DNA from: Snodgrassella alvi
GTDB taxonomy: Bacteria > Pseudomonadota > Gammaproteobacteria > Burkholderiales > Neisseriaceae
NCBI RefSeq assembly: GCF_002777825.1
Contig: NZ_MEIR01000043.1
Span: 62,001-126,000, forward strand
Direction of reading: 5' to 3'
DNA length: 64,000 bases
Every line of letters begins with the position of its first letter. The stretch's first letter is position 1. Shown one piece after another: positions 50,483 through 60,131 of this stretch. The translations under genes and the position numbers were made by a program. The notes below the pieces were generated by a model. That model was not told the origin of the DNA. It saw only the letters and a program-made list of their open reading frames with translations, and did no database searches.

Positions 50483-53101
50483 ATGAGTAAACCCACCCTG
50501 ACACCGATGATGACGCAATATCTGGCCATTAAGGCTGACCATCAGGACAAACTGCTGTTTTACCGGATGGGCGACTTTTATGAGCTGTTTCTGGATGATG
50601 CTGTTGAAGCTGCACGTCTGTTGGATATTACGCTAACTACTCGTGGGCAGATTAACGGGGAGCCCATCAAAATGGCTGGTGTGCCCTATCATGCGGTGGA
50701 ACAGTATCTGGCCAAGCTGGTAAAGCTGGGCAAAAGTGTGGCCATTTGTGAGCAGACTGGTGAAGTGGGCGCAAGTAAGGGGCCGGTTGAGCGGCAGGTA
50801 GTGCGTATTGTTACACCAGGCACGCTGACTGATACGGCCTTGCTGGAAGATAAGGAAACCAACCGTATTGTGGCCGTTTCTTTGTTGAAAAAGCAGCTTG
50901 GCGTAGCATGGTTATCGTTACAAAATGGAGAATTCTGTTGCAAAATTATTTCGCCGGAAACGCTGCCACATGAACTTGCCCGCTTGCAGGCTGCGGAAAT
51001 CCTGCTATCTGACCAGACACAGGACAAGCTGAATCTTGCCAGTCATGACCGGCGACTAACCCGTTTACATGCATGGCAATTTGCAGCTGATACGGGTGCC
51101 CGTATGATTCAGCGCTATTTTGGCAGTCAGGATTTACGTGCTTTCGGCTTGCAGTCAGGCGAACATGATGCCGCTATTGGAGCGGCAGGGGCTTTGCTGA
51201 ATTATGTGCAGCAGACACAAATGCAGTTACCTAAACATCTGGATAGTCTGACACTGGAGCAGGAATCGGCTTATATCGGCATGGATGCGGCCACACGGCG
51301 TAATCTGGAATTAACCCAGACGTTAAGCGGCCAGAAAGCGCCGACACTGTTTTCGGTTTTGGATCATTGTGCAACGCATATGGGTAGCCGCCTGCTGGCG
51401 CAGTGGCTGCATCAGCCGTTACGCCGGCATGAGCAAATTATAGCTCGCCAGCAGGCGGTGGCTGCACTGGCACCACAGTGTGTGCAAGTCACTGCTATGT
51501 TAAATCAGGTGGCAGATATTGAGCGTATTGCTGCACGTATTGCTATTGGTAGTGCACGGCCAAGGGATTTATCGGCTTTGCGTGATAGTTTGGCTGTTTT
51601 GTCAGCTTTTTGTTTGGAGGAGTCTGGCCAAAGTAGTCTGGTACAGACTCTGCTGGAGCAATTTCCGCCGGCAGCACCTGTCGCCCAGCAATTAACTATG
51701 GCTATTATGCCTGAACCGGCAATATGGTTGCGTGATGGCGGGGTGATTAATGACGGCTTTGATGCTGAGCTGGATGAGCTGCGCCGCTTGCAAAATCATG
51801 CAGATGAATTTTTGCAGCAATTGGAAAGCCGGGAGCGTGAGCGCACGGGCTTATCTAGTTTGAAAGTTGAATTTAATCGTGTGCATGGTTTTTATATTGA
51901 GTTAAGCAAGGTACAGTCTGAACAGGCACCGGCAGACTATCAGCGACGCCAAACTCTGAAAAATGCTGAACGTTATATCACTCCTGAATTAAAGGCTTTT
52001 GAAGAGAAAGTATTGAGTGCACAGCAAAATGCACTGGCTCGGGAAAAGCAGTTATATGATGCTCTGATGTTGCAGTTACAGGCCGAGCTGTCGCTATTGC
52101 AACGTTGTGCCCGCGCTGCCGCTACTCTGGATGTATTAACTACGTTGGCCAGCTATGCTGATACTGAACATTACTGTTTTCCAAAGCTGGTGAATTATCC
52201 ATGTCTACAGATTAGTAATGGCCGCCATCCTGTTGTAGCGGCACAGGTTAAGCAGTTTACCGCTAATGATACTCAGCTTGATGATAAACGCCGGCTGATG
52301 TTGCTGACTGGTCCGAATATGGGCGGTAAATCGACGTATATGCGGCAGGTAGCTTTAATTGTGTTACTGGCGCATATTGGTGCACCTGTGCCGGCAGACA
52401 ACTGTATTCTGGGAGAGTTTGATCAGATATTTACCCGCATTGGGGCTTCGGATGATCTGGCGGGCAATCGTTCTACCTTTATGGTGGAAATGTCGGAAAC
52501 TGCCTATATTCTGCATCATGCTACTGAGCGCTCGCTGGTATTAATGGATGAAGTTGGCCGTGGTACCTCTACTTTTGACGGTTTGGCGCTGGCACAGGCT
52601 ATTGCTGAACATTTGTTGCAAAAAAATCGCAGCTATACTCTTTTTGCCACTCATTATTTTGAGTTAACCAGATTACCGGAACAGTATACGCATGCATTCA
52701 ATATGCATCTGGCCGCTTTGGAGCAAGGGCAGGATATTATTTTTCTGCATCATATTGAACCCGGACCAGCCAGTAAAAGCTATGGGATAGCGGTGGCAAA
52801 ACTGGCCGGCCTACCTACACGGGCACTGAACGCTGCTTACCGGCATTTGCAGGCACTAGAACAACATGCGGCTGATAAGCAACCACAATTAGATATGTTT
52901 CAGGCACAGTTAGAAGATGTGGTAGAAGCAGAGGTGGCCAATGCCGATGCAGACACTTCTTCTGCAACCATGATGCCAGCGGATTTATGTGCTCAGCTAA
53001 ATGCTCTTAATCCCGATGAGTTGACGCCTAAAGCGGCTCTTACTGCGGTATATGATTTGGTACGTTGCTGGAAAAATCATCAGCAAAATCAACAGTCATA
53101 A
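50483..53101 (+). CDS. mutS: DNA mismatch repair protein MutS
   Basis: MutS recognises mismatches and small loops and recruits MutL. The 872-residue protein has the N-terminal mismatch-binding motif [14 protein letters not shown] (Phe of the FxE motif near residue 33), the connector, lever and clamp domains, and the ATPase core with [33 protein letters not shown] and [11 protein letters not shown]. The C-terminal end carries the typical [12 protein letters not shown] segment. No frameshift is seen. The initiator tRNA gene follows. Confidence 0.97.
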   Translation: MSKPTLTPMMTQYLAIKADHQDKLLFYRMGDFYELFLDDAVEAARLLDITLTTRGQINGEPIKMAGVPYHAVEQYLAKLVKLGKSVAICEQTGEVGASKGPVERQVVRIVTPGTLTDTALLEDKETNRIVAVSLLKKQLGVAWLSLQNGEFCCKIISPETLPHELARLQAAEILLSDQTQDKLNLASHDRRLTRLHAWQFAADTGARMIQRYFGSQDLRAFGLQSGEHDAAIGAAGALLNYVQQTQMQLPKHLDSLTLEQESAYIGMDAATRRNLELTQTLSGQKAPTLFSVLDHCATHMGSRLLAQWLHQPLRRHEQIIARQQAVAALAPQCVQVTAMLNQVADIERIAARIAIGSARPRDLSALRDSLAVLSAFCLEESGQSSLVQTLLEQFPPAAPVAQQLTMAIMPEPAIWLRDGGVINDGFDAELDELRRLQNHADEFLQQLESRERERTGLSSLKVEFNRVHGFYIELSKVQSEQAPADYQRRQTLKNAERYITPELKAFEEKVLSAQQNALAREKQLYDALMLQLQAELSLLQRCARAAATLDVLTTLASYADTEHYCFPKLVNYPCLQISNGRHPVVAAQVKQFTANDTQLDDKRRLMLLTGPNMGGKSTYMRQVALIVLLAHIGAPVPADNCILGEFDQIFTRIGASDDLAGNRSTFMVEMSETAYILHHATERSLVLMDEVGRGTSTFDGLALAQAIAEHLLQKNRSYTLFATHYFELTRLPEQYTHAFNMHLAALEQGQDIIFLHHIEPGPASKSYGIAVAKLAGLPTRALNAAYRHLQALEQHAADKQPQLDMFQAQLEDVVEAEVANADADTSSATMMPADLCAQLNALNPDELTPKAALTAVYDLVRCWKNHQQNQQS

Positions 53102-53131
53102 TAAAATATGTACGGTTAATCCGCTTTTTAG

Positions 53132-53159
53132 TTGACATTGCGCTGGTTATCCGTATAAT
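53132..53159 (+). promoter_or_regulatory. Near-consensus promoter of tRNA-fMet
   Basis: TTGACA (53132-53137) and TATAAT (53154-53159) are both perfect consensus hexamers with a 16-base spacer. Transcription would begin about 10 bases before the tRNA. This is the clearest sigma-70 promoter in the window. Confidence 0.92.
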
Positions 53160-53174
53160 GACTTTCTTACCAGA

Positions 53175-53251
<77 letters not shown>

Positions 53252-53257
53252 GATTTT

Positions 53258-53285
53258 AAAATGCCCTGTTACAACAGGGCATTTT
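53258..53285 (+). terminator. Terminator of tRNA-fMet
   Basis: AAAATGCCCTGT (53258-53269) and ACAGGGCATTTT (53274-53285) form a 12-base stem with a four-base loop and a T-rich tail, seven bases after the tRNA. Confidence 0.9.
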
Positions 53286-54554
53286 ATTTTGCCTGTTTAA
53301 TTTGAAGAATGATTTACTCAATTGCAATTATGGTGTAGGTAGGCAGATATTCATCTGGCTATATTATTTTGTTGCATACGGTTTTATAACTAATGACTTT
53401 ACAAAAATCTGCCAGGTACAAAACAGGCCAGTAAAGTTTATGTAATGTTGCTAAATATTATTCTGAATAGAATTTAGTCCATTTTTCTGCCAATAATATT
53501 AATATAATATCTCTATGATGTTCTGGTTGTAATCAGGATTTATGGTTAACCTGTAAATTAAAGATTCTTATCTAGAATGCAGCTAATTCATTTTTATGTC
53601 TGTTCTGCAATTAAGGTGATAATGAAATCTCATGTATTTATCAAGGTATTTTTCAGCGTATTGCTTAAAGCAAGTTATAAATCTAAAAATTGATTAGCAG
53701 TTATTTTTATTTCTAACAAATCATTTCTGTGTTTGTTTCTTCATTGACTAATATGTCTAGAACGGGAATCAAAAGTTTTCCCATTCAAGCAATCCATATT
53801 CTCATTTTATGGATGTGATGCTTTAGCTTATTAAATCGCATGGCTGGTTTCCATTGACCAGTAAAGAATGATTATTCTTCTGATTATAGCCAAGTCCACT
53901 ATCTATTAGTTTATCAGTATTGCGATGTTCGCTTTTATACTTTCCTTTTAATTTAAATAGTATATAACCTGCATTGGTATGGTTTAAGTTAAGAGCTATT
54001 TATACTAATGATGTTTTTATTTATGGATGGGCTAAAGTTAATTTAGCGATTTCTGCTGGTGTATTAAAAGCAAATTACATTAAATCTAGCCACTACAAGG
54101 CTACGCTGGTGGATATTTTAAAACTGTTTAAATTAGCTATGAATATGTGCATGCCAATTATCAACCTGTATCTGCGGTGTCTGGGACAAATAATACACCT
54201 GAAGTAGATTAGACGATGGCATTGGATGAAATTAATGAGAGTGCCTAGAACTTCATTTGCTGGATTAGAAGATTACACATATTGATGTCATTCTGTTGCG
54301 GGATAAGTTGATCTGTTTGCTTAAAGAGAGTTTTTTTCAAATAGCGGTAAACATATAAATAAATTGTAGATATTAGTGATATAGACAGGAAGCATTATGG
54401 ATCGCATTCATTTGCTCTAAATGAATTAACCTGTCTGGTCAAATTGTTGTTTATTCATCACTGGATTAATTTCATTGTTTGCTTTTTTCGTTCATGTATT
54501 TGTAACAAATGCTATTTGCTGTTCGAGTTGGGATTAAGAATGCGGCATGTTATT
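53286..54554. other. Gene-poor AT-rich stretch, probably decayed
   Basis: This is the longest stretch without a recognisable gene (about 1.27 kb). Stop codons are frequent in all frames. Around 53974-54260 the plus strand gives protein-like sequence that continues only by changing frame (see the separate entry). Elsewhere I see nothing that looks coding and no tRNA-like or strongly structured RNA. Confidence 0.55.
53974..54260 (+). pseudogene. Possible decayed gene fragment, unrecognised
   Basis: One frame gives a 77-codon stretch with FIYGWAKVNLAISAGVLKA. After about 54140 another frame continues with protein-like NYQPVSAVSGTNNTPEVD, then a stop, then TMALDEINES. Mixed frames with reasonable amino-acid composition suggest the remains of a gene interrupted by frameshifts and stops. 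I do not recognise the family, and chance cannot be excluded. Confidence 0.3.
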
Positions 54555-55199
54555 TCAGCTGACTTTTTTGACATCTGGATAAACCCAGAGTTTCTGTTCA
54601 TGCACTTCGGCCAGAAAGACTTCCTCCAGTTTCTGCCCCTGACGGTTGAGTTCTTTTTTCAGCCATTCTTCGTCATGTCCTAATGCTTCCAGACTGGGAT
54701 AATTAATTACACCATTTTCTATCACTACTACGGCCATGGCTGGATCGCCTTTTTTGACGACTGTCATCTGTCCGTTATATTCAAACCAAACATCACTGAG
54801 TACTTCTAGACTGGGATAGCCACGTTGATGCAATAACATGATGAAATCGCGGATTGACAGTTTGGCTTTGCGAAAGTTCTGTGATAGTACGATGCCATTT
54901 TCCATTAAGCGTACTGAGGTGCCATCGACAAAGTCTTTGGCGATATTGCGCTTGAATGTGACATAACGTACAAGTAATAACAGCCCTGCCCAGAAAATGG
55001 ATGCACTCATCAGTAATGTTATGCTGATGGAAGGATTATATAAAGGGCCACCAATAATCGCTCCCAAAACCACATTGCCTACTTGATCAATGGCGGAAAT
55101 CGGTGCCAGAGACCCTTTACCGGATAAATTGATGTACACCAGCAATATGCAAAATGCAACTAACATTTTGGAGATGATATTGATATAGATGGGGTTCAT
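54555..55199 (-). CDS. DUF421 (YetF-like) membrane protein
   Basis: The protein has three N-terminal membrane segments (about residues 5-90) followed by a cytoplasmic DUF421/YetF domain. Recognisable features are the AIGQVGNVVLGAIIGGPLYN-like segment after the first helix (here AIDQVGNVVLGAIIGG), the RLMENGIVL strand, and the DFIMLLHQRGYPSLEVLSDV helix-strand unit. I start it at 55199 (MNPIYIN), where AGGAAG stands at good spacing, giving 214 residues. The function is unknown; relatives occur in spore-formers and many other bacteria. It is alone, downstream of prfH. Confidence 0.85.
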   Translation of the reverse strand: MNPIYINIISKMLVAFCILLVYINLSGKGSLAPISAIDQVGNVVLGAIIGGPLYNPSISITLLMSASIFWAGLLLLVRYVTFKRNIAKDFVDGTSVRLMENGIVLSQNFRKAKLSIRDFIMLLHQRGYPSLEVLSDVWFEYNGQMTVVKKGDPAMAVVVIENGVINYPSLEALGHDEEWLKKELNRQGQKLEEVFLAEVHEQKLWVYPDVKKVS

Positions 55200-55455
55200 T
55201 ATGGCTTCCTTTGTCTGCATAACAGGCGTTTTATCTAGGCATGATTTGCATGGATTGTTTTTTACAACCGTAGCGTTTTGCCAGGTATTGTGCTGATACT
55301 GTATCTGTTATGCCTGAAGCAGACTATGGTAGCTACCTGTTTTTTATGATTTATTTACATTATTTTCCTCATGTATTTTGTTTTTTTCATAAAAGCACTT
55401 ATTGTAATTACTTGTTTAAGTGTAGCTATTATGGCTATTTGCAGGCTGTGTCTGG

Positions 55456-55485
55456 CAGGCAACCATGAATATATCTGGTTGCCTG
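55456..55485 (-). terminator. Hairpin downstream of prfH
   Basis: CAGGCAACC (55456-55464) and GGTTGCCTG (55477-55485) make a nine-base stem with a 12-base loop directly after the prfH stop. The T-tract on the minus strand is weak, so this may be a terminator or a stabilising 3' structure. Confidence 0.5.
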
Positions 55486-55492
55486 TAGACGA

Positions 55493-56101
55493 CTATAAAG
55501 GTTTGAAATCAAGTTGGGTAAATATTCGCACCGGATTACCGCGTGCTATCTGATGATGGTGTTTGTGCTGCACGGCTTTATGTTTTGCCTGTAACTGCTG
55601 CGCCTGTTGTGACAGTTTATGCTGAAGCAGCAACACAGCGAGTTTTTTGTTGGCATGCTGGCTACGCTCAGTTTGCACTTTAACGCTGATACCACTGGCT
55701 ACATGGGTGGCTCTGACTGCTGATTCGGTTTTGTTAATATGCTGACCACCGGCTCCAGATGCGCGCATGGTTTCAAAGACAATTTCATCTGGCTGTTGCT
55801 GAACAATTGGGTCAAAACAGCTTGCTCCGATAAACCAGTTTTTGCGTTTGTGCTTTGGGCGATAAGGGCTGGGGCAAATCCATTGAATGGTGCCCTGCCA
55901 CCTATCAGACAATGCCTTGGCCTGAGCACCCTCCAAGGTAACCAGTACTGAATGCAACCCGTGTTTAGCTGGTTCCTGTTCCACAATTTCTACTTTAACC
56001 TGCATTTGTTTGGCTTCATATTGTAAGCGTGCCAACGCTTTTACCACCGCCAGACAGCATTCTGCCGGTCCGTAAGCGGCAGATAATTGCAAAAGTTGCA
56101 T
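55493..56101 (-). CDS. prfH: Peptide chain release factor H
   Basis: PrfH is a release-factor-like protein with the catalytic GGQ loop ([10 protein letters not shown], about residues 113-122) but without the full stop-codon-recognising domain of RF1/RF2. The C-terminus has the basic RF-type helix ([16 protein letters not shown]). At 202 residues it matches the family length. It overlaps rtcB by one base, forming the known rtcB-prfH pair. Work on this pair supports rescue of ribosomes whose decoding centre has been cut, followed by religation of the rRNA by RtcB; applying that to this organism is inference. Confidence 0.92.
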   Translation of the reverse strand: MQLLQLSAAYGPAECCLAVVKALARLQYEAKQMQVKVEIVEQEPAKHGLHSVLVTLEGAQAKALSDRWQGTIQWICPSPYRPKHKRKNWFIGASCFDPIVQQQPDEIVFETMRASGAGGQHINKTESAVRATHVASGISVKVQTERSQHANKKLAVLLLQHKLSQQAQQLQAKHKAVQHKHHHQIARGNPVRIFTQLDFKPL

Positions 56102-57237
56102 TATTTTTTCTCCGTTTGAACTTTATAGGTGATTACCGGCTTGAAGCGTGCTATTGGCCGGATTAAATCGGCCTGAACCATGGCAGCAATGACACTGTCG
56201 ATTGATTTATAGGCTTGTGGTGCTTCTTCATACAGGAGCTCACGGTCGCAGCAGATTACCCGGCTGCCATGTACGGTACGGGTGAGCTGGTCAGCTGTAT
56301 AGCGTCCGTCCAGTCTGCCTTTGCAGGCTGAGCGCTGCCATTTGCGTCCGGCGCCGTGTGCCAGTGAATACAGTGCGGATGCTGTATCCAGTGGCTGCAC
56401 CAGATAGCTGAAGTCACCGCGTGAGCCCGGAATAATCACCAGTCCTTTCGTGGCTGCTGCGGCACCTTTGCGATGCAGCCAGCCGCATTCACCGTTAATG
56501 GTGACTGGCTCGATAAAGTTGTGGCTGATATCTACCAGCTTTTGTCCCTGCGCGCGCAGGTTGGCCAGTATGCGCCGGCTAATCAGCTCTCGGTTTTGTT
56601 GTGCATAATCCAGAGCCTGATTGTGCTGCATCAGGTAAGTGCTGCCAGCAACGCTATTGGCAACTAAACCCTGATGGCCATACTGGCGGATGTGCTTATC
56701 CAGAATCACACCGCCCAGACCACGTGAACCGCTATGCACCATCAGTTGCAGATGTTGCCGGTTTAAGCCAATTTGCCGGGCAGTTTCCGGCGCATAAATG
56801 GTTTCCAGCATTTGCAGTTCGGCAAAGTGATTGCCGCCGCCAATGGTGCCGGAAGCATACGTGTGTTCTGCAAGTGGCCGGATATCTGGCCACAGGCTGA
56901 TGCATTCTGCTTCAGACAGGGGCTGGTCGATATTGCCCAGACGTTTAATCAGTTTGGCCTGATTCATGGCATGGATTTTTACTGTGGTTTGCCATAATGA
57001 CATGCCACAGCCGATATCACCGCCAATGAGTGCCGGATAAAGATATTGTGTAGTAAAAAAAGCAGCACCTACCGGATAACCGCGGCCGGGGTGTAAATCC
57101 GGCATACCAGCTACGTATTTAATGTTAGGAAGTGTTGCTGTTGTTTGCAGTTGCTGGATGGCTTCGCCCTCTAACCAGAGTTCTGGTGTTGCTATCAGGG
57201 TGATGTTGTCCGCCAGCGGCTGAATAGAATTGCCCAT
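56101..57237 (-). CDS. rtcB: RtcB-family RNA ligase (RtcB2 type, PrfH-associated)
   Basis: RtcB joins RNA 2',3'-cyclic phosphate or 3'-phosphate ends to 5'-OH ends using GTP and manganese. Metal and catalytic motifs are present: [38 protein letters not shown] and the guanylylated His in [10 protein letters not shown]. The protein is 378 residues from the ATG at 57237, shorter than archetypal RtcB (about 400), which fits the PrfH-associated subgroup. A TTG five codons earlier is an alternative. A perfect inverted repeat lies 55 bases upstream. Confidence 0.93.
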   Translation of the reverse strand: MGNSIQPLADNITLIATPELWLEGEAIQQLQTTATLPNIKYVAGMPDLHPGRGYPVGAAFFTTQYLYPALIGGDIGCGMSLWQTTVKIHAMNQAKLIKRLGNIDQPLSEAECISLWPDIRPLAEHTYASGTIGGGNHFAELQMLETIYAPETARQIGLNRQHLQLMVHSGSRGLGGVILDKHIRQYGHQGLVANSVAGSTYLMQHNQALDYAQQNRELISRRILANLRAQGQKLVDISHNFIEPVTINGECGWLHRKGAAAATKGLVIIPGSRGDFSYLVQPLDTASALYSLAHGAGRKWQRSACKGRLDGRYTADQLTRTVHGSRVICCDRELLYEEAPQAYKSIDSVIAAMVQADLIRPIARFKPVITYKVQTEKK

Positions 57238-57601
57238 TCTGATCCGTTCCAAATTATTTTATTTTGGTAATAAGCAAGCAATAGTTAGCCATGTTCATTA
57301 GAAATGAACAGGATTAGCGTGCTGAAGAATAAATTGGCAGGCCGAAGCCAAGGATCAGGAGATGATTAACCCTGGATTGACCTGCAAAGGATAGGTAGTA
57401 CAAACATAATTATTCCTTTCCATTGCAATGTTGATGATTTGATAGAGTGGCGTACTGTAAATTATGTTTTACAGGTAGTCAAAAATAATCAGCCGTTTTT
57501 ATTCTAATAGGCCAATTATGGTTAATGGTGTGTGGCTATTTCACTACTGTTTGGCTATTTTGGGCACTTTTGTTATGGGTTTATTTTAAGCTTAAAAAAT
57601 A
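57238..57601. other. rtcB upstream region
   Basis: This spacer of about 360 bases between rtcB and the GNAT pseudogene contains the inverted repeat at 57292-57310 and little else. No coding sequence and no clear sigma-54 site were seen, although rtcB operons in enterobacteria use sigma-54 and RtcR. Confidence 0.5.
57292..57310. promoter_or_regulatory. Inverted repeat upstream of rtcB, possible operator
   Basis: TGTTCATT (57292-57299) and AATGAACA (57303-57310) are perfect eight-base arms separated by AGA, about 55 bases before the rtcB start. The size and position suit a dimeric repressor or activator. No matching regulator gene is adjacent. Confidence 0.4.
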
Positions 57602-58005
57602 TTAAACAAATTGATCAGCAATTTGATATCCCGCCTGTTTATATAGGGCTCTTGCCTTGTGATTGTTACTGACGGTGCATAATGAAATGCTACTGTAGCC
57701 ACCATCACAGGCAAATTTTTTACGTATTGCATGAGATGGGCGGCGATGCCTTTTTGCCGGCAGCTTGCGGGGATATATAAGTCGTTGAATATTATAGTAG
57801 GCGATATTGGTAATGAAGAAAAGGAAAAATATGGCTGTACAAATCCGCAGGCTTGTTGCTGATAATAAGCACTGAAAATGGCTGAACTCTGCGTTTCTAG
57901 TCTATCCTGAATAGATTTTTATGCTTTCTATTTGGTTGTCTATCATGCTGTAAGCTGGCGATAGCAGGCAAACAGTAAAGCAGCATTATCAATGCTACTC
58001 TAATG
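57602..58005 (-). pseudogene. Frameshifted GNAT acetyltransferase pseudogene
   Basis: Joined translation of the minus strand gives a GNAT protein in pieces. An N-terminal piece carries IDNAALLFACYRQL. A middle piece runs from SIQDRLETQSSAIF through FVQPYFSFSSLP to the acetyl-CoA region IPASCRQKGIAAHLMQYVK. After a frame change in a run of six A residues the last piece reads FACDGGYSSISLCTV and ends NNHKARALYKQAGYQIADQFV before TAA at 57602. One added A would join the last two. Further frame changes and stops in the first part make inactivation likely. Confidence 0.8.
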
Positions 58006-58050
58006 CAAAAAAATTACAAATGTATCGATAATTTATCGCACAGATATTGA

Positions 58051-58518
58051 TTATGCGGATACATATTTAACGATGATAACCCGTGCTTTGGTTTCGACTG
58101 ATATCAGTGTTTCCTGCATGATTTGCAGTGCCTGCTCCGAACTGAAGCCACCTGAACCGGCGCCAATCAATGGAAAAGCAACAGAAGCATAGTTCTGGGT
58201 ATTAACAATATTCATGGCGGAAATAACTGATGTGCGAATTGAATAAGCACTGGCGCGCCAGAACATGTTGATGCCGGCTACATGAATAATGGCTCGATAG
58301 GGCAATTTACCGGCACTGGTAACGACTGCGGAACCTAATTTGAGCGCTCCTGCTCTGCCCAACTGGCGAAAGGGAGCGTAACCGGCTTTTCGCTTGATGG
58401 CACCGGATACACCCTGTGGCAACAGTAACCACCATGGAATGATGTTCCGGTTCCATGCGTTGACGATAACATCAACAGGTTGTTCCAATAAATTTCCATA
58501 GACGATTTCAGGCTGCAT
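58051..58518 (-). CDS. Macro domain protein
   Basis: Macro domains bind ADP-ribose or its derivatives, and some remove ADP-ribose from proteins or nucleic acids. The protein begins MQPEIVYGNLLEQPVDVIVNA and has the ligand-binding loops: VNAWN (usually VNAAN), PQGVSGAI, and the phosphate loop PLIGAGSGGFS. I chose the ATG at 58518, giving 155 residues; an upstream ATG at 58560 is possible. It stands alone between the GNAT pseudogene and divergent yciO. The substrate is unknown. Confidence 0.88.
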   Translation of the reverse strand: MQPEIVYGNLLEQPVDVIVNAWNRNIIPWWLLLPQGVSGAIKRKAGYAPFRQLGRAGALKLGSAVVTSAGKLPYRAIIHVAGINMFWRASAYSIRTSVISAMNIVNTQNYASVAFPLIGAGSGGFSSEQALQIMQETLISVETKARVIIVKYVSA

Positions 58519-58698
58519 GGTGAATTTTTCCGCAAAATTTCTGTTTATACTAATGCCCACATCTAAGCATTTGTTGTATCTGTTACTGCCTGTAGCACTT
58601 CTTGATGGCTAGTCGGGCATATTATTGTCTGTCAGTGTGGCATGCTTATGTTTACAATAACTGATTGTAATTATGAATACAAGATAAGGAAATCATTT

Positions 58699-59319
58699 AT
58701 GGCACAGTTTTTTGCTATCCATCCTACTGATCCGCAGGAACGACTGATTGCTCAGGCAGCGGATATTGTTCGTCATGGCGGTGTGATTGTTTATCCAACT
58801 GATTCCTGTTATGCACTGGGTTGCCAACTGGGTAATAAAGAGGCAATGGAACGGATTCTGCGTTTGCGTGGTATTGATCAGAAACACCATCTTACGCTGA
58901 TGTGCCATGATCTGAGCCAACTGGGTGTTTATGCCAAAGTAGATAATAGTCAGTTTCGCTTGCTCAAAGCCACGACGCCCGGCAGTTATACTTTTATTTT
59001 ACAGGCGACTAAAGAAGTACCTGCCCGTACGCTGCATCCAAAACGTAAAACCATTGGTTTACGTGTACCGGATAATCGGATTGCGCTGGCGTTATTACAG
59101 AATTTGGGTGAGCCAATGTTATCGTGTACGCTGATGCTGCCACATGAAAGTGAACCTTTAACTGATCCGTATGAGATACGCGACCAGCTGGAACATACAG
59201 TTGATTTGGTGATAGATGGTGGCTGGTGCGGTACGGAACCGACAACGGTAATCGATATGACCGAGGGTATTTCGCTGATACGCGCAGGCAAAGGTGATAC
59301 GGCCGTATTTGGTTTGTAA
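58699..59319 (+). CDS. yciO: YciO-type YrdC/Sua5-domain protein
   Basis: This is a YrdC-fold protein related to L-threonylcarbamoyladenylate synthase (TsaC) of the t6A tRNA modification pathway. The start MAQFFAIHPTDPQERLI, the GGVIVYPTDSCYALGC segment, KRKTIGLRVPDN and the C-terminal PTTVIDMTEG follow E. coli YciO closely, rather than TsaC. Whether YciO proteins make threonylcarbamoyl-AMP in the cell is uncertain. AAGGAAATC precedes the ATG at 58699, favoured over an upstream ATG. The length is 206 residues. Confidence 0.92.
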   Translation: MAQFFAIHPTDPQERLIAQAADIVRHGGVIVYPTDSCYALGCQLGNKEAMERILRLRGIDQKHHLTLMCHDLSQLGVYAKVDNSQFRLLKATTPGSYTFILQATKEVPARTLHPKRKTIGLRVPDNRIALALLQNLGEPMLSCTLMLPHESEPLTDPYEIRDQLEHTVDLVIDGGWCGTEPTTVIDMTEGISLIRAGKGDTAVFGL

Positions 59320-59384
59320 AGAACAAACTGGTACTATGTTGTGCTCAGTGTGGTAGTTTTTATTTATGTTTTAAGGATTTTACC

Positions 59385-60035
59385 TTGGAGAAAGTTGATT
59401 TAGCTTTTTTATTGCTGGCCATTTTGCCGATTTTACTGGCCATTACTCTTTCGGAAGCGGCCTGTGGCTATATGGCACGTTATTGTGGAGACCGTACGGC
59501 TGAGACGATGGGGCGGCTAAGCCTAAACCCAGCTAAATACATTGATATTATTGGAACAATCATTGTACCGATCTTTACACTAATTGTTTTGCAGGGTTTT
59601 TTTATGGTTGGCTGGGCAAAGCCAGTACCGATTGACCCGCGTAATTTCAAGGATCCGCGTAAAGGTGAACGTCTGGTAGCTATTGCCGGCCCTCTAGCCA
59701 ATCTACTGATGTGTGTATGCTGGACAATTGTGGTGATTATCAGCAACTGGGTACCAGAATACTTTCAGGAACCGATGGCACTGATGGGGGAACTGGGTGT
59801 TCTGTTTAATGCAGTATTCTGCTTTTTCAGTTTACTGCCGATCCCACCGCAACCCGGTGCCCGTTTCGTTAACAGCTTTCTGTCGCCACGTGCTTCGATG
59901 CAGTACCTCAAGCTGGAACCTTATGGCTCATGGATTCTTATATTTATGATTATCAGCGGTTTAATGTCGCCTATTCTACGACCGTTTATCAATCTAATTA
60001 TTTCGATGATGTCATTTTTAATTAATCTATTCTGA
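59385..60035 (+). CDS. Site-2-protease-like membrane protein lacking the zinc motif
   Basis: This 216-residue multi-span protein has the overall sequence of M50B site-2 proteases. The catalytic HExxH position reads SEAAC (in ITLSEAACGYMARYCGD), keeping only the Glu. The usual NLLPIPPLDGG region reads SLLPIPPQPGARF, without the metal-binding Asp. GRLSLNPAKYID, GWAKPVPIDPRNF and AIAGPLANLLM remain well conserved. Peptidase activity is therefore unlikely. A TTG start at 59385 follows AAGGA by seven bases. It follows yciO and is convergent with prmC. Confidence 0.85.
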   Translation: MEKVDLAFLLLAILPILLAITLSEAACGYMARYCGDRTAETMGRLSLNPAKYIDIIGTIIVPIFTLIVLQGFFMVGWAKPVPIDPRNFKDPRKGERLVAIAGPLANLLMCVCWTIVVIISNWVPEYFQEPMALMGELGVLFNAVFCFFSLLPIPPQPGARFVNSFLSPRASMQYLKLEPYGSWILIFMIISGLMSPILRPFINLIISMMSFLINLF

Positions 60036-60063
60036 GTATTTCAAGTAATGACAAATAGTATCG

Positions 60064-60088
60064 GGCCGCAGACTGTATTTCTGCGGCC
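60064..60088 (+). terminator. Terminator of the S2P-like gene
   Basis: GGCCGCAGA (60064-60072) and TCTGCGGCC (60080-60088) form a nine-base GC-rich stem with a seven-base loop, followed by TGTTTTTATTTT. It is a strong rho-independent terminator for the plus-strand gene. Confidence 0.9.
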
Positions 60089-60131
60089 TGATGTTTTTAT
60101 TTTGGATGAAAAAGTTAAGCTACGCGGCAAA

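Noticed and set aside
55371-55553. Small plus-strand frame with a hydrophobic N-terminus
   Set aside because: It overlaps the hairpin and 3' end of prfH on the opposite strand, and its hydrophobicity follows from AT-rich sequence. There is no supporting context.
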